Positions 21,939 through 34,984 of a stretch of DNA of 64,000 nucleotides are shown one piece after another (within the stretch, counting starts at the first letter, position 1; the number at the start of each line of letters is the position of its first letter). Source of the DNA: Margaritifera margaritifera. Its lineage: Eukaryota > Mollusca > Bivalvia > Unionida > Margaritiferidae. Both the position numbers and the translations under genes were made by a program. Where the stretch lies: NCBI GenBank assembly GCA_029931535.1, contig JAQPZY010001190.1, positions 1,441,001-1,505,000 of the forward strand, given 5' to 3'. The notes under the pieces were generated by a model. It made no database searches. It saw only the letters and a program-made list of their open reading frames with translations, and was not told the DNA's origin.

Positions 21939-23813
21939 TTAGTCCTTCAAATAACATCCCTGCATCAAAAGGGACTGCCCACAAAAGGCTTTTGCAGTGT
22001 TCCTGTTAGACCTTTGATGTCTCCAAGGCAACATCCCAATGGTAGTAAAAAAAGCTATGCAAAGAGTACCATAGACTTTGAGGGTACATTTCTCAAAGTC
22101 TTCGGAAATATCCTCTAACAATCTCTGCAACGCAGCTGGAGATAATGGTTCCTCCTTCAACAGACTGAATGAGGCAGCCAAAAAAAGATGGGCATTCAAG
22201 ACTATAGTAAGTAGTGAGTGCCTTCAGTTCCAAAGCCTTGAGAGTCTTGATGGAAAAACAGGCCCAGGTGCCTGCTAAAATCCCCACATGGATGTCACCC
22301 AAGTCCAAGATGGGTGGGGGGTGGGAGGGGGTAAGAGGCTAAGCAGGCAAATGGCAAATGGACCCTGTAGCTATTGGCTAAGACCAGAGGTTTAAGCATA
22401 AAAGAGGAGATAGAACAATTCTTTTGCTGTCTGGCCCTCTCCTGGCCTCTGGAAAATTTTTGAGTCAGCTCCCTAACTATCGCTGAGTGAGAGAGTAACA
22501 GCAGGTCCAACTTTGGCTCTGCCCTCGATAGCCTTTCCAAACTGGAGAGGATCCTAGCCTCCAATGATCCTGATCTGGAGAAAGAAGATGGTAAACCTCC
22601 TTTACCATGTTATCAAAAGTCCACACCTCTTCCTCCTCTGTTACCTGACCCATTGGGTAAGACTAAGAATACAAACCCAATAGACATGAAGGACCCAGCA
22701 TTATGGGGTCTTCTGACAACTGATCTGTATTTGAAAAAAATCAACAGTTCATCATCCTGTCTTTGCTCTCTGGACAAAGCAGGACTATTTTGTCTCATCT
22801 CCCTTGTTGCAGAAAGTGACGTCCTGACTGGCGATACATCATCCTGTCTTCACTCACAAGTGTGTTGGGGGGAGGAGAGGGACGAGACTAGCCAATTGAT
22901 CATCTCCCCTCCCCTTCCCTCAATAATGAGACTGGAGGAAGTGGGAAAGATCTATCCATATGAACATGTAAAGTCATCCATGTTGTCATGGTTAGAAAAG
23001 GAGACAAGACCAACTCATCACTGGGTGATGAGAGCCCCCAAGCTTTGTAGGGGTTGAGAACATCGAGAAGTATCAACCCAATTCCTTCCCTAGACCAGTC
23101 CTCAAAACTCTATGCCCATTCCCCATAGAGATTAAATGGAAACATTGAGATGGGAGGTTATTGAACCAATCCCTTCCCTTAGACTAGTGGTCACCAGAGA
23201 GACATCCAAAGACTGTCACTTGACAGATTACCAAGTGACCAGTGCCGTGTCACTGGGAAATGACCAGTCAGATGATGCTGACCTTATTGGGGAGTCTCTA
23301 TTTGGGAAACTTTAATTCTATGTATACTTGAGTGAAATTACAATTCAAAGTATACTTGAGTGAAATTACAATTCTAAGTATACTTGAGTGAAATTACAAT
23401 TCTAAGTATACCTGAGTGAAATGACTGTGCTTCCATTGTATCAGGAAGCAGACACTCACTATTGGGGGCTAGCAACTTCTCTATGCCGGAAAGTGTCAAG
23501 GATCCCTCCCTTGCAGGAACTGATAACTTCTTAACAAGTGTCAGAGATGCCTCCTAATGGAAGTGGGCGACTTCCTAATCCCAGACATCTCTCTTACGGA
23601 GACTGGTGGCTTCCATACACCAGGAAGTGCCATAGCCCCCTCCTGGAAATGGAAGTCTTCCAGAGGTGAAGAGGAAGAAGCAGGACCCTTCTTATTGGAC
23701 CTATAGGCCAGGCAACATTCTGCCAAGTCCCAAACCTCATTGGGATACACACAACAAATGGGTGTTGTGCATACACATGCCATGCAAGCTAACAGGTGTT
23801 GTGTTTGTCCCAC
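21939..23813 (-). pseudogene. DIRS copy 2 gag-like remnant
   Basis: The most conserved part is AHLFLAASFSLLKEEPLSP followed by ALQRLLEDISEDFEK (22080-22195), which matches copy 1. The Cys-rich start, with ACMACVCTTPICC and EVWDLAECCLAYRSNKKGP (23690-23813), parallels the copy 1 head. Multiple frameshifts lie between. Confidence 0.65.
23322..23425. repeat. 28-bp tandem repeat, 4 copies
   Basis: The unit GTATACTTGAGTGAAATTAC plus AATTCTAA starts at 23322, 23350, 23378 and 23406. It lies inside the gag-like region of DIRS copy 2. Confidence 0.92.
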
Positions 23814-24342
23814 TCTGCCTTTTTATGCCCACATTTACTAATACCTTAAAGTATTATTGTAGACTGAAAGGAATATACAAAATTAAACAATAAACCAGAA
23901 CCATAATTTGGTAGGAATGACTTACCCCGACACTGGTTACTATTAGAGGGATGAACACAAGAAGCACCACTTTGCTACCGATGTACTCAAAACCCTCAAA
24001 ATCAACTAAAAGGGACACTGATCCACAAAAATAAAGCAGAACTAGGAAGAAAATAATAAATACAATGCAAAAGAGGTCATTACTGACTGTAGAATTGCCA
24101 AAAAATGACTTATATGATGAAGTGTTGAGTGCCCAAGAGACATGTAGAAATGCAATGAGTCCAAGGAAATGAAGGATATTCCGATTATCAGAAGTACCGG
24201 TAGACTGAGGTATCAGACTGGGATCATGTTGTTTTTTGTTCTGGACCTCCAATTACTAATTGAAGGCAGGAATAATGTCCTTGGACTGGGAAAATATACA
24301 GCAATACAATAACAGCAGGTATTGTATTACTGCTATAAAACG

Positions 24343-25760
24343 TACATTTATGTGCTCAAATTTATGACAGACAGATTTTTTTATTAATAGCGCTGATGAG
24401 AAAATGCATTACACAGCATTCTATTCAGCAATCCCTGGATACCTATTTTTATTTTTTAAAGCCATCATGACTAAAAATTGGTATTGTAAGTAAAAAATGA
24501 CTAAAACTTACACAACAGACAACTGATTCCAAAACTTACAAGCAAATTCAGCCAAACAGGCTGATGAGACTGGTGAGAAAGGTCTTGGGCATCTTTTATT
24601 CAGGTCCTTTTCCACTGGGTGTATCTGTTGCTATATGGAACAAACAACTACTAAACTATAATAGACCATAATGTTACTGTTTGGAAAAATTACTACACTT
24701 TTGTGATAAGACCAGTAAATCACACTTACATCCTATGAATAATCTATCCAAGAAGAAACTTTTAAAATAATGAAAATGATATGCTATGCCACTCATTTAA
24801 ATAAAAAATTCCCTTGTAGGTACCCACTATAAAATCGGGCCTAGTAAGATTTCCCCATTTACATCCAGTAGTACCTGTGTGGCAAAAGGGTTAAAATGAA
24901 AATCATTTTAGGTTCAAGCCTACTATTGTGTACAATCGACCCATACAAGGCTTCTTCTGAAAAATTATGTTCATTTTTTCCGGTAATTATTTTCAGTCAA
25001 TCAGCAAGCTATATTCTCTTAGATAAGGTATTTTACATACATCCACACATAGACTGGTTCCACAGCTCATAAAATAATTAGTTCCCTGTGACCATATAGC
25101 TTGTGTCTTCAATAAATTTCACAATCAACAAGATGGTGCTACAACCACTGGATAGTGACAACTGACAACGATTTTGGGATGAATCTATGGTTTGAATACA
25201 TGACATTTATGGTGTGAAGGCATCTGTGCATGTGTTTTCGTGTACATTGATTGGGGATATTTCAAAATAGCTTTGAAATGTTTTAGACTAGGTCAATTTT
25301 GAATGAGGTTTTAAAAATGAAAAAAAGTAAATTGTTTCCTCCCATGGCAGTTTATTCAATATTTTTACCTCTTATCAATGACTCTAATGTAATCTATAGG
25401 TAATTCAAGTTAAATCATTTTCTAATATAATGATCGCTATAAGAGATGATATCCATAAGTAGAATAAGTCCATTCTGTGAAATGATTAGGAATTAAAAAG
25501 ATTTTCCATGGATTCCAGCATGAAAATGGAAGCCAGCTGAGAGAACATTTTCTGATTGCAGGGGTTGTCCAAGTAGGTGATGAGACCAAGAACATTTCAC
25601 AGCATGTGTGGTGCAACTAAACACCCCTTGCAGTTTAACATGGATGCAATCTGTCATCATTGTTTTTCTTGTAGACTATAAGAAAACTGAAGTAGTCCTA
25701 TTAAGCTTATCAAACTCATTCATTTGTGAATAAATTGTATGACTGATGTTATTAGGTATG
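24343..25760. other. No gene recognised
   Basis: AT-rich sequence between DIRS copy 2 and the second hAT-like remnant. No convincing exon or structured repeat. Confidence 0.5.
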
Positions 25761-27459
25761 CATACCTGCCAGAACCCGATTATGTCATGTGAAAAACATT
25801 ATTTTTGCCTCACCCCCCCCCCCCAACACAGCCATGTTTAGAAAAACATGATTTTCAGTAATCTTCCAGAAGAGAGAGATGAGAGACCTTTCTTGACACC
25901 ACAATATATGCCCATAACCTGTACAAACAGTAAACAGCTGTGCTAATGATAATGGAAAACCAACACCTCTGGGCAATTTCTGTAGTTGATGGTCCTGTTG
26001 GGAGATTAAAAGGTATGGCGGTCATAGCTAAACCACCACCACTGCACAGATTGCTTAACTGACTGCAAATAGCTACAGTGATTTTCTGCTGAGCACTGCT
26101 GTGAGAAGGCCCATCAAGCATATTTGCATAGGAAAAGAACACTAAGTGGAACAATCCAATTCATTTGAAGTTAGGTAAATCAGAGATGCATGTTGAAGAA
26201 ACAACAGTTATTACTCTTCACCATTTTGAATGATAATTTGTACACCACTTTTATTCAAGAGTATTGGCTAGTTCATGATCAGCAGAAATGTTTCTTTCAA
26301 GTCCTATTTTAATTACATATATGACATGCAAAACATGATTATTTTGGTAGTTGGAATAATGTGGAAGTGTGATTTCTATTTGAAGGCAAAATGTCAAAAC
26401 GCAGCTGTGATTCAGGGTAGGATGAGCCATTGGTGAAGTGAGCAAAGCCCAGCAAAACCAAATTGTAGAGGTCCTGGTTCACCGATTTTAATTGACTTTT
26501 TGAAGCAGCAGCAGCATTTGGAAACATTTGATTCTTTGCATATGCTGCAAACACCATATCAACATTTAGTCAATCAGAAGTGTATGACATCCGTCGACAT
26601 AGTAAAACACCACCAAGCACTGACGATGCATGAATGCAGAGCTCAATCCCAGAACTAACTCAGATGTTTAAACATTCCAAATAGTATGGCCATTGCATGT
26701 TTGACACTCCCTCACAGCAAAGCAGATATAGAAAGATCATTTTCAATGCTGAGAAAAATTCAACAAGATCTTCAGAAAGATTGAACAACAGTAGCATCCA
26801 GTCTCTGATGGGTGCATCACCCTCAGCCCTCCACCCCACCACAACACTGAACTATTCAGAACAGCAATGACCGCATCTAGTTAGGGAACATGCATCTAAT
26901 TTTGGAGGGGCTATAACTTTTTTATATAAAAGTTCCAACCCCCAAATAGCTTGAAAGAAATATTCTTGCTCTGATTTGTAGAAAAAAGAACTAATTATAT
27001 CCATTCTATTAGTAGGAGAAAAAAAATAACTCGAGGTAAAAGAAAAACAAAGTATTCTGATTCAAAGAACACCCCATGTATTCTGATTCAAAAGAATATC
27101 CCAACCCTGCACCCCTGAAAATTAAATGGTCAGTCCCTTAAGACTGTATTCTGTATCCCACTATCAAATGAATTTTAAAGAGTAACTTTTTTTCTTATGT
27201 CTGTGTGGTTGTGATTATGTATACACATGCGTGTGTATGTGATGATATTTGACAATGCTAATTCTACTAACTAGGGGAGAAAGGACTGTATTAACTGTTT
27301 CTATTGACTTATACGAGTATATACCTTATTCACAATTGTATGACGTCACATTTTGGGCAATGCACACTGACCCCCCCCCTTGGGACCTCAAAACACACTT
27401 TTTAAGTCTCAAAAACCTACCAACACTGTCTGGCAGGTTGACAGGTAGGTACGGGTATG
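25761..27459 (+). mobile_element. hAT-like element remnant 2 (plus-oriented, with C-terminal transposase piece)
   Basis: It starts CATACCTGCCAGAACCCGAT and ends near TGTCTGGCAGGTTGACAGGT. Both terminal regions match remnant 1 in the opposite orientation. The plus strand at 26680-26800 encodes LPHSKADIERSFSMLRKIQ, then after a stop and frameshift NNSSIQSLMGAS. This pattern (His-x-x-x-x-x-Glu-Arg-x-Phe-Ser-Met) is the C-terminal dimerisation region of hAT-type transposases. The rest of the transposase is scrambled. Confidence 0.7.
26680..26860 (+). pseudogene. hAT transposase C-terminal fragment
   Basis: The translated piece MAIACLTLPHSKADIERSFS is followed by MLRKIQQDLQKD and a stop, then a shifted frame gives LNNSSIQSLMGAS. 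The family resemblance is to the ERxFS block of hAT dimerisation domains. It is broken and not expected to be functional. Confidence 0.65.
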
Positions 27460-28013
27460 TTGTTCATATTATTAAAAAAATAGCCAATATTGATAATTGT
27501 TGCTGAAAAACATCCATATTAAAATTATTTACAACACACTATTGTAGATAGAATTAGATACAATGTATATAGTGTCTGCTGCGCTCACTGGAAGTCATAT
27601 GGCCAAAATAAATGCTGTAATCATCCTCGAAAGCGCGAACTTAATCCCAATATATCATTAATAAACAGGAAAGGTCTAAAGACATTTTTGTTCTGCTAAG
27701 TGAGTTCTTGTATCATCTGTTGAAGACCGAAGGCTGCCTTTCTGTCAGGTCCTACTACGGATATGAACTGCCAATCAAGTGAGTATTGTTACGATAATCT
27801 TCTAAATTTACATTGGAAAAAAAATTGTTGATAAACATGCCCAGCTATAGTTGCTGTTGCGCCTGATTCAGCTTTTTCAAGGAATAAAACAAGAGTGATC
27901 CAAATCTGGTTCATGCAAGAGACTGATTTACGGATTAATATAAATAAGGCTGACTCTGTGTTACAAGGTAACAAATAACCGGAAATCCAGTGTTGCCAGG
28001 TGATGTAAATAAT

Positions 28014-28040
28014 ATGGCGGCCTCCTTCAGCGTGAAACTG
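28014..28040 (+). CDS. Possible first coding exon of an unidentified gene (MAASFSVKL)
   Basis: The ATG in AATATGGCGGCC is followed by nine codons (MAASFSVKL) and a strong donor GTAAGC at 28041. A good acceptor (TTTTGTTTTCAACAG, ending 28934) lies downstream in the same phase. It opens a segment that reads GAITGFSSVSTLSPPFIPC and stops at 29034-29036, for 42 residues in total if nothing else is spliced in. Local GC content around the ATG is higher than in the surrounding DNA. I do not recognise the product. It might be a short peptide, a mitochondrial-type leader whose other exons I cannot see, or chance. Confidence 0.2.
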
Positions 28041-28345
28041 GTAAGCCATTTAACGATATATTTCTCTCAGATCATTAGATCCCAAGTTGACCATAGAAAG
28101 ATGTTAATCGAATTAATTTTTTTTATGTGTGCATAACTCTGTGAGAACTAATCACGTTTGACATGTAAATCATGTTACCGTAGGTTTAGATCAAGAGCCA
28201 GTCAGTAATGACATTCTCACAATTGTGGATAAAGTCTTAGATTAGTCTCTCCGAGTTGTAAAAGCTGTGATCTCTTAAATATTCTGGAGAGTCCAAAAGA
28301 AGGTGTTCTTTAATGGGCGACTTCTACAATAGGTCCCGTCTGCTT

Positions 28346-28354
28346 TTGTTGTTG

Positions 28355-28407
<53 letters not shown>

Positions 28408-28408
28408 T
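28346..28408. repeat. (TTA)n microsatellite, about 20 units
   Basis: A GTT run merges into a pure ATT run. A short phrase (TCTAAAAGAAGACGCCCTCTAATGGGCGA-like) occurs before and after it, at about 28290-28322 and 28418-28446, so the array lies between two copies of a ~30-bp repeat. Confidence 0.92.
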
Positions 28409-28724
28409 GTTTGGAGACTCTAAAAGAAGACGCCCTCTAATGGGCGATATGTACAATAAGCAAAGTCTACTTTTTTAAAAAATTCCTTCTTAAATTGTTT
28501 GTAGCATCCACGCTAAAAAGGCCATCCAGGCAAGAATGCACTCTAGCGGGCCACCCTCTGCCGTATTTTATATTTTCATTGCGGAAGGGGGGGGGGGGGG
28601 TCTTATTTTTAAAAAATACTTTTTGTGTATTTTTATACCGTTGTTGTCTTTGTTTTGAGTTGATCTTACTAAATTTGCGTACTAGTTCATGTCTGCACCC
28701 GCTAAACGCAGTTGCCCCCTCCTC

Positions 28725-28839
<115 letters not shown>

Positions 28840-29036
28840 CATGATAAATAAGTTCAGGAGGTTATGCACATAACGTTACATACTATGGTCTTAAAATGTA
28901 TAATTATCGTTGTCCCCCATTTTGTTTTCAACAGGGAGCAATTACCGGTTTTTCTTCCGTTAGTACCCTCTCTCCTCCCTTCATTCCATGTGCGGCAAAT
29001 TTTCAATATTTTAAGGTTTCTAACAAGGTCGGATAA

Positions 29037-31220
29037 ATATACCTGGCAGACCTCCGCTAAGCTCAATCTGAAGAAAAAAAACAGACTTAATTGTTTTTTA
29101 TATTCTAACGAATAACGTGTAATACAGCGCAGTGGTGTGATTCTCAGGCGCCACTAGACACCTAAGCCATAGATCATGTAAAAAAAATCAGATAACATTT
29201 ATATTGGTTTTTCAGCAGTTTTCTTTCATTCATTCATATTTTTTAAATATTGACTTATCAGCTGCTATCGACATTTGTCTGCCGAAGTATCCCAAATGCC
29301 AAAACATTTTTTTTTTACAAATGAGCGCATATACATGTATTAACATTGCGTCAAGCATTAACAACAGAACATGTTTATTACCTCATGAACACAATTCTAG
29401 GAATCTTACTGATCAGTTATCAAGATGCAAAATCCAGTATTTATATTAAAATTAATTTGTGAGATGTAAGAACCCTACAAGGTCACAGCTATATCATGTG
29501 ACTTTCAAGCGAGGTGTAGGTAAGTCATGATGACTAGCAATACATAACTGAGTAAAACAAAATGGCAAATGTCACAGAATTGTGTGCACAAAGTTGCCAT
29601 TGTATTGTATTTTAATGTAAATATAGTATGGATCCCAGTGACGTGGTCAGCATTACCCATGGTGTATGTTTTATTTCTGTCAGACGATTGCAAATGGTTT
29701 TACTTACCCGGTCGATCAACCTACTGTGGCACATGCAAAGTGCTGGCAGTGGGAACTCACCTACCACGTGTTTTAGAGTGCTAATCTTTCCTGTATAGTT
29801 ACACTGCATGGCTACTTTGTCAAGAAGCTGTCTTCTTCATGGTATCGATCTTTCAGCTGTAGAGCTGACTCCAGCAATGTTGATGAAACTATTGGTGTTG
29901 GCTCGGTTCAGCGTCTGAGGGGTCAAGGGTTCCTGCTCCAACATGTGCCTGCGCGAAAATCAAACGGGAAAGGAGTGTACAATATGGGATAATTCCTTGG
30001 GTAAACCATATTATAGTGAAAATAGGCAACTTCAAATCCGTTGTTGGACGGTGTATCGTTATAATTTCATGTTTGTTATATGAATAACACGGTGTTATAG
30101 CTTCTTATCCGTTAATGGACTGTGTATTCCCTTGTATTCATAAGTTCTATATGTTTCGTGAACATCGCAATTTCATCTATTCGTGTTTCATATGTGAATC
30201 CTAGTATCATAGATTCATAATTTCATGATGTAAATATAAACTCACAATTTCAATGAGTGAACAAAACGGTTTCATACCTGTCAAAGTGAATGGAACAAAT
30301 TATTATATGTTTTGTTAACATTATAGTATAATACATGCTTGTTCTGTGCACAAGATAAGGTGTTAAGTTAGCTGGGCAGTGTATGGAAATGACTGCTAAA
30401 TCATTTTTAATTCAGCATGTCATTTAAATAGCAGTATTTCATGCATGTCTAGAGCAATGAGTATTTGTTAAGTCTAAATTGAGTACTAGATCGAAATATA
30501 ATTATTTAGCTAGGGTTGTATGAAATGAGTAGAGTAGGACCGAATTCATTTACATTCATATATACATGGTAAATAAATATATGATTCTCATAACTGGTCT
30601 TTGTCTCTTCACTAAATTCAAACCTATTCGGTCTATCCTTGTTACAGAAGACAACCTTGGCTTCCAAAGTTAAAATACAAATATCTATTTTATGACCAAA
30701 ATTTACGAAAATATTGCATTATATATATAGAAATTATACACTATGTGGTTTATTGTCAGTTGAAATAATCTCCCCAAATAAGGATAGATTTTAAATGAAG
30801 GAAGCTGATCCGTCAGTAGTTCAGCAGGATTGTTTGTCGGCCTAATGGAGGTAACTGCCTAACAATCGTCTGCATAGCCAACAATGGCAGATAAGAGATT
30901 CGCGACGCACACTAACGATGGAATTTTGCCAAAAGAGTTAGGTTTATGAAGTAATAAATTCGTTACATGTTATTTTACTAGGGTGATTATAATGTTATAA
31001 TCGTCTTGAACACCACACACCCTTTTGCTCAAGGTGTACGGGATTCCAGACGGTCATAACATTACGTATTGCGCTGCAGACTTCAGTGTAAATAATATTG
31101 CACTATTTGAATAGAAGTTTTTCTGGCATGTATACCTCTTAAAATTGGAATATTTTCTGTAATGTATAAAAATCTCAGTTAATCTTTTTTGATTTACAAG
31201 CTTGACAGGCTTTTTTAATG

Positions 31221-31228
<8 letters not shown>
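29037..31228. other. No gene recognised
   Basis: AT-rich DNA with no structured repeats that I could define. A frame from 29780 to 29989 is open but has no ATG (see rejected list). Confidence 0.45.

Positions 31229-31313
<85 letters not shown>
31229..31313. repeat. (CT)n microsatellite, about 42 units
   Basis: A pure CT run directly follows CCCCCCC. Open frames of alternating Arg-Glu read from it on the minus strand are artefacts. Confidence 0.95.
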
Positions 31314-31317
<4 letters not shown>

Positions 31318-32606
31318 CCACACAAATCACACATCTTTGGAGACAGGGATAAAGAGATAGAAACATACTTGTATGCTTATGATTTTCCTTATGGATATAT
31401 TACCGACCATATACATGTTGTGGTTGAATTTCAGATCGAGAGATTATTCAAATTTTTACAGAATAATAGTATAGATATGGTCTTCCAGCGAGTACAATAT
31501 TTTACACCAACCCACTCGTGTAGGGATACGACAATACTAAAATTAAATTTCTAGCATACTAGTGCAGTATAAAATTCTCACAATGACACGCTTGTAAAGG
31601 GGATATGACAACACTAAAATAAAAATAGTTATTGGCGCAATAAGACTAGATAACCAGATCGATATTTATTAGTACAGCCCTGCTGTCATGCTATTTAACA
31701 TTTTAATAAACTAAATCCAGATGATTAAATGCTAAAATTGTGGCACTGACAAATCACCAAAACCTGATAAATTTAAGCTAATGATTGTGCTCTACGTCGC
31801 CTTACGCAGCTGCTTTGCCTTGAACGAAGCAAAGAGAACATTAAATGTAGGTACACATGTGAAGCTTGTATAATTTGTTTTACAGTGTATTAGTTACTGA
31901 GCCCGGTTGGTTTAGGCAAATAGCGCCCAATTACAGATTGAAAAGTATGCTTTTTCGGTTCTTACCAGAGGTAAACACAATTTCTATATAAATTTAGCAC
32001 ATCTGTTCTATCTGTCCGATTCGTCGTTAAATATGACAGTGCATTTTAGCTGAATGACTTGAGTCAAGAGAATATGTCATCAAATCGGTGCCAAGGTTTT
32101 GAGTTGATATTGCTTCAGAATACAGGGTGTGTGAAACTGCGGTGAACCTTAAATCTCTATGACTAAGGTTGAATTACTTCTGGAGCTCCTAGTATTTCGT
32201 TCTGCAAAGCACAGGCTTTACCTTTTCGACTTTGGGGTGAAATTCAGCTGTGTAATTTAAGTGATTCAGCGACATCCGGGCTGATTTGATGTAAGAAACC
32301 AATGGTGACATCCCTCCCAATTCACTGTACGCCCCAAACTCCTGACATGGCTAACCTCAAGGACTGGCAGACAAAAGAGAGCAAATGGGCTTTTGCTGAA
32401 ATTTGTAATAAAGATCAAAGGTTAAATATAAAATGGCACACATATGAAAATTCGTGAAATAAATAAAAATGGAGACTTCGATAGTTGACTCGAAGGTATT
32501 ATTTTCTGAGATTTAAAAAAAAAAATGACTGGACCACTCATAGTAAGGTTCGGGGTATTTTTTTTTTTTCTCCACAAATTAAACAATTACTGGACCAGTC
32601 AGATTT
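31314..32606. other. No gene or repeat recognised
   Basis: AT-rich DNA. A phrase of the form TAGGGATACGACAATACTAAAAT recurs once (near 31522 and 31600). Nothing else was found. Confidence 0.45.
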
Positions 32607-32776
32607 GGTTTGGCTTGGTTTGGTGCTTTACGGCACAGCAAAACAAGTATTTTATTTAGTGCAGAGGCAATTGGAGTAAAGTGCCTTGCCCAAGGACACA
32701 CCACGGTAGCTGACTCAGGCTGGTAAGATGATAGGATTCTAACCCGCACCCTAACCACTGAGCCACCACAGCTCCC
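32607..32776 (-). mobile_element. tRNA-derived SINE, family A copy 1
   Basis: On the minus strand it reads GGTGGCTCAGTGGTTAGGGT (A-box-like), then GGGTTAGAATCCTATCATC (B-box-like), then the core GTGTCCTTGGGCAAGGCACT, and ends TTGCTGTGCCGTAAAGCACC before an AAACC-rich tail. The copy at 47593 shares the head, core and 3' tail in the opposite orientation. Confidence 0.82.
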
Positions 32777-33250
32777 AGCCAGATTTGGTGGTAAGAATTG
32801 ATCAAATGACTAATAGTGCATAAACCGGCATTGTGGTCCACTTTTGACTCTACTAAACCTTTTGTATGAAAAGATTTGAGGAGATTTCTTGGTTCACGCA
32901 CTGAGGCAACAACAAAAGAAAGCTCCATCTTGTGATAAAGACCAAAGTCGAACTTGTGGATGTAACCACATGGCGTCGTTAATATGCAGATACGTCACGA
33001 TCATTAAGACAGTTATTAACGAAGATCCGTAACCCTATTGCTGACTCAGCCTCGTAAGATTTTTAAGGTACAACATTCATATATGATGGCACTTTTTAAA
33101 ATCAAAACTTATGTATTATATAGGCATTTTGGATGTTAAAGAACGTGCTCTTCACCAGTCATCCTAAAACTTAAATCGAGTGCGCATTTAAGTTCAAAAG
33201 TATACAGATTTCAAGATTTATTGATTTAAAAGAAGAAAAAGAAGAAAATG

Positions 33251-33418
33251 TACCGTCTATACTTGCTTATAAGTCTGGTCCAACTGCAAACAACATAGTC
33301 CCTAATCTGCCGTTGTATTATGCGCGAGCAGATCAGCGTCTCTGTTGTTTGTACTACTGAATACTCCTAACAAACTGCATTATGTGACGACGGATCTGGG
33401 TCTATGCAGGCTTATAAA
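33251..33418. mobile_element. Two-hairpin MITE, copy 3 (second hairpin truncated)
   Basis: The left terminus TACCGTCTATACTTGCTTAT and the AACAACATAG hairpin are present. In the ACTGCA hairpin the inner part of one arm is lost, leaving GGATCTGGGTCTATGCAGG. The right end is a short GGCTTATAAAT. Confidence 0.78.
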
Positions 33419-33600
33419 TATAATTATTATTTTAATATTCAACATTAGTTTCTGACAAATACAACTATTTTGTACAAAAAATATATATATTTTTTTGTAA
33501 TTACTTGGTCACGAAAAATAAAAACATGCTTTAAATTCGCAACAAGGTTACTCGGAATTTCCGTACATCCCTTGCTGGCAGAAACTACCGAAATTCATAA
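33415..33600. mobile_element. Fragment related to the hAT-like element at 45043
   Basis: Blocks such as GACAAATACAACTATTTTGT, AAAATAAAAACATGC and GGCAGAAACTACCGAAAT align in order with 45945-46112 of the larger element. It abuts MITE copy 3 directly, and no terminal repeat remains. Confidence 0.7.
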
Positions 33601-33711
33601 CTGTGAACACGCTGAATTTACTTCATTTCAAAAGAGTGTTATTATTGTCAATTTTACAATATTAACTGCTTCGTAAATATGAAACGAGACTAGACATATT
33701 CTGATTTTCAG

Positions 33712-33880
33712 TCGAGCACAATAGACCGACGTCACCCAATGGTGCGCAATGTCACCAGACTGTCGTCACTCAGTGGCGCATAATAGTCCAACGTCACCTA
33801 GTCGAGCACAATAGACCGGTGCCAGCCAGTCGCGCAATATAGACCGACAACATCCAGTCGTACACGACAGACCAACGTCC
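33712..33880. repeat. Degenerate ~31-bp tandem repeat, about 5-6 copies
   Basis: Variants of CAGTCGAGCACAATAGACCG and ACGTCACC recur. The units are CpG-rich relative to the surroundings. Confidence 0.85.
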
Positions 33881-34159
33881 CTCTGTCCTGATCATAGCAG
33901 TTTCTTACAGAGAGCACTGACGACACTTAGTGGTTGCACAGTCATTGGGTACAACACACTGCACAGTCATTGTGTACAACACACACACAGACACCCCACC
34001 CACATCTACACCCATCAATGCATTCCACCCACACTTTGTAAAAATTTAGAATAAAGCCATCTGCTGATAATAAACATTACTAAATCATCGACGGAAACGG
34101 AATAAATTATACCCGAGTGTAAGAATTTAGATGAGAAACCCTGTCCATCTAGAAAGAAG

Positions 34160-34265
34160 AGCAGTCACGTTTTGGATTTTAAAAAACACTCTACTGAAAC
34201 TAGACGTCTGTGGATAATATACGTTAGAAAACACTGGATTGAAACTAGACAGATGTGGATAATAT
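34160..34265. repeat. Two copies of a ~48-bp unit
   Basis: GAAAACACTGGATTGAAACT and TAAAAAACACTCTACTGAAACT are each followed by AGACRKMTGTGGATAATATAC. Confidence 0.75.
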
Positions 34266-34984
34266 ACTTCTTCTACGTATGTACACACCATTCGAAACAT
34301 CATCGTCCCTTTCCAATGCGACATGAACATGGTTTTTTATTTACATAGCGAAAAAGATGAGGATGTCACGATCGACGTTGCCGAACGGTCACTCGGGACT
34401 CAATGTTAAGTGGATGCACAAAGCTCTCAAGTCGGTATTTATGGATACGCGTATGATATAAATCGAGACTACTTTATTAAATCAGGTCCATTGCTTGTTA
34501 ACAACTTAATCGGTTGTATTGCCAGTTTCTTTGTTGAATGAATGACTTTTCGTGAACAATTTATTTTAGCGCAATTATAATATCATTGGATGTAAAGTAC
34601 TTGAATAAAATAACAATGTACAGTACTTTATCATTTCAGTTTAATTTATTTCTTAGCGTATAATTTGACGGCCAATTTCCACAGGGGACGTTTATTCTCC
34701 GTTATTAACTCCCGAATCTATTAGATAATGGAACCGATTCTCTATATCCATTGTAACATGATGCAGCAAATCGGTCTAGGTTGACTATTGTGCTAATGAC
34801 GAATCATATTAACTAAAATTGTGTGGCGCAATATTCTCGAATGTTCTCGAATTCCAAAATATTCCCATGTTCTCGAATTCCAAAATATGTAACCGAGCTA
34901 CAGTTATCAGGATGCATTAATAATTGATATAGGGTAACCATTGATATAAACAACACAGGACTATGTTAATACGAGCCTTGTATT

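Larger units (their letters stand above)
18390..24342 (-). mobile_element. DIRS-like retrotransposon, copy 2 (older, diverged)
   Basis: The same architecture and orientation as copy 1, but more decayed. The left terminus contains ACTTACCTGCCATTACTGTG. The right terminus, near 24270-24342, is its diverged complement (GGAAAATATACAGCAATACA then ATAACAGCAGG). The internal complementary region is at 18596-18690 (AATTAAAATTAGTTGTACCC and onward). The protein segments match copy 1 in the same order: recombinase, RNase H, RT and gag. Divergence between copies is large enough that these are probably two related families or two waves of insertion rather than one event. Confidence 0.82.

Noticed and set aside
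23854..24252. 132-codon hydrophobic minus-strand open frame with membrane-like segments
   Set aside because: It lies in the 5' leader of DIRS copy 2, has no counterpart in copy 1, and its hydrophobicity is what AT-rich random DNA gives.
25560..25650. Minus-strand KLQGVFSCT resembling the VQGVFFR motif of acylphosphatase (ACYP1)
   Set aside because: Only a few residues match, the following residues do not continue the acylphosphatase fold, and no splice structure supports it.
29780..29989. Open plus-strand frame with SSSWYRSFSC and QRLRGQGFLLQHVPARK
   Set aside because: No ATG and no clear acceptor consistent with the exon at 28014; no recognisable family.
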